Shown: positions 6,240 through 7,240 of the stretch, piece by piece
Position numbering within the stretch: position 1 is the first letter of the stretch
How the letters are laid out: each line of letters starts with the position of its first letter
Assembly: GCA_030595455.1 (NCBI GenBank)
Contig: JAUVDF010000044.1
Location: forward strand, 1-7,240
Direction: 5' to 3'
Source: Fidelibacterota bacterium
Lineage (GTDB): Bacteria; Fidelibacterota; UBA8477; JABMPR01
Length of the DNA: 7,240 nucleotides
Notes under the pieces: model-generated
The model's input: the letters and a program-made list of their open reading frames with translations, nothing else
The model's database searches: none
Told to the model about the DNA's origin: nothing
Program-made: the position numbers and the translations under genes

Positions 6240-7240
6240 ATGACTGATTCGCAGAGTAGTTTTAGCCGCCTGATCCAGGAACTCCGTAACCGGAGAGTCT
6301 TTCGTGTATCCACAGTTTATGTTGGTATCTCATTTGCGCTGATCGAGGTTTCAGATATCCTCTTTCCCATGATCAATGCCCCAGGTTGGTCACTGAAAGC
6401 TTTAGTTGTTCTGCTCCTGCTAGGGTTACCTGCCGCAGTAGCTCTGTCCTGGATGTTCCAGGTGACCCCAGACGGATTAAGGCGTTCACCAAAATCTGGA
6501 GAGAAACAAACCAAAGACCAAAAACCTTTAACCAGTAATGCCATTGTTATAGCACTATTAATAATTATTGCCGGACTATTGGCTTATCCCCGTTTTTCAA
6601 ATTCAAATTCTGAAATGACTACTGCAAGTGCTGGCTTGTTATTGGACAGTAAATCCATTGCCGTCTTACCCTTCACACCCTTTACAAAAACAGCCGAGGA
6701 CGAAAGTTTTGCAGACGGGGTCCATGATGATATCCTGACTCAATTGTCCAAAATTGGTGAGCTCAAAGTGATTTCCAGGACCTCGGTCATGCAGTACAAG
6801 AACACGACCAAGCCAATCCCAGAAATAGCAGCGGAACTGGGTGTAGTCAACTTGTTGGAGGGCAGCGTCCGCCGGGCCGGGGATCAAATCCGTATTGTAG
6901 CCCAGCTCATTAATGCCAAAACGGATGAACACCTCTGGGCTGAAACCTTTGACCGCAAGTATGCTGATATTTTTACCGTTCAGACAGAGGTGGCCAAAAA
7001 GATCGCTAAGGCGCTCAAAGCAAAACTGACCCCTAAAGAGCAGCAGTATATTGATACCAAGCCTACTGAGAATCAGGCAGCCTGGAATCTTTACCTCCGG
7101 GGACAGTTACTTGCCATAGCGGATGTTGTGGACAAGGATTCCGTCGCTGTATTCTTTAATCAGGCTATCGCACTTGACCCTGAATTTCTTTTACCCTACA
7201 CCAAGTTGACCCGCATCCATGCCTATAAGTATTTTGACGG
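6240..7240 (+). CDS. Gene D (3' truncated by window edge): FlgO/TolB-N-like domain membrane protein with TPR start
   Basis: The reading frame is open from ATG 6240 to the end of the window (333 full codons plus two bases), with no stop. The N-terminus (MTDSQSS...IQELRNRRVFRV) aligns with its paralogs. Hydrophobic segments lie at about 21-43, 51-72 and 100-117, with RRSPKSGEK (81-89) in the cytoplasmic loop. The FlgO/TolB-N-like domain lies at about 138-256, closest to that of gene C. The visible TPR start (about 262-333) carries PTENQAAWNLY and LDPEFLLP, as in gene A (PTDNQKAWDLY, LDLEFLLP), and not the PTTNMxAYDYF of B and C. No cysteine occurs in the visible part. The start follows the C stop by six bases and has no good Shine-Dalgarno match. 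By comparison with A, roughly half the protein is missing. Function is unknown. Confidence 0.92.
   Translation, partial: MTDSQSSFSRLIQELRNRRVFRVSTVYVGISFALIEVSDILFPMINAPGWSLKALVVLLLLGLPAAVALSWMFQVTPDGLRRSPKSGEKQTKDQKPLTSNAIVIALLIIIAGLLAYPRFSNSNSEMTTASAGLLLDSKSIAVLPFTPFTKTAEDESFADGVHDDILTQLSKIGELKVISRTSVMQYKNTTKPIPEIAAELGVVNLLEGSVRRAGDQIRIVAQLINAKTDEHLWAETFDRKYADIFTVQTEVAKKIAKALKAKLTPKEQQYIDTKPTENQAAWNLYLRGQLLAIADVVDKDSVAVFFNQAIALDPEFLLPYTKLTRIHAYKYFD

Noticed and set aside
24..7240. True TolB (Tol-Pal beta-propeller protein), or a CadC/HilA-type regulator
   Set aside because: No beta-propeller repeats follow the N-terminal-like domain, and only about 20 residues precede the first membrane segment, leaving no room for a winged-helix or kinase domain.
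24..7240. Assembly artefact or recent tandem duplication
   Set aside because: The copies differ at many synonymous sites and in TPR class, with no long identical DNA stretch noticed by eye.

Overview
The window holds four large paralogous genes in two divergent pairs and almost nothing else. Genes A (24-2051) and B (2053-4014) lie on the minus strand, with B upstream of A. Genes C (4206-6233) and D (6240 to beyond 7240) lie on the plus strand. The pairs diverge from a 191-bp AT-rich gap (4015-4205), the only sizeable non-coding stretch. Spacing inside each pair is 1 bp (B/A) and 6 bp (C/D), so each is probably a two-gene operon, although D and anything beyond it are cut off by the window edge.

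All four proteins share one plan. A short basic cytoplasmic N-terminus carries an RRVFRV motif. A hydrophobic module of two or three membrane segments follows, then a domain of about 120 residues that begins KSIAVLPF and resembles the TolB N-terminal/FlgO-like domain. A long alpha-helical tetratricopeptide-repeat (TPR) region completes the protein and, in the three complete genes, ends in a conserved motif of the type L-x-P-x-[YF]-D-x-L-R-D-x-P. No kinase, cyclase, winged-helix or protease domain is visible. Proteins of this kind are common as uncharacterised membrane-anchored TPR proteins, often annotated 'TolB amino-terminal domain / tetratricopeptide repeat protein'. A sensory, scaffolding or envelope role is inference.

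The organism looks like a Gram-negative bacterium with mid-40s G+C (by eye). Expanded families of these proteins suggest the Bacteroidota/FCB group or a related marine lineage such as Marinimicrobia or Balneolia. Nothing here fixes the taxon.

The most interesting aspects come from comparing the paralogs. (1) The TPR regions group by position (inner B with C, outer A with D), while the FlgO-like domain of C is closest to that of D and the first 50 residues of A are closest to B, so the locus is a mosaic. (2) B alone lacks the third membrane segment, which should put its whole C-terminal part on the opposite side of the membrane. (3) A perfect 9-bp inverted repeat spans the C stop codon and abuts the D start codon. 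(4) A TGACA-N6-TGTCA palindrome overlaps a perfect TTGACA -35-like element upstream of B.
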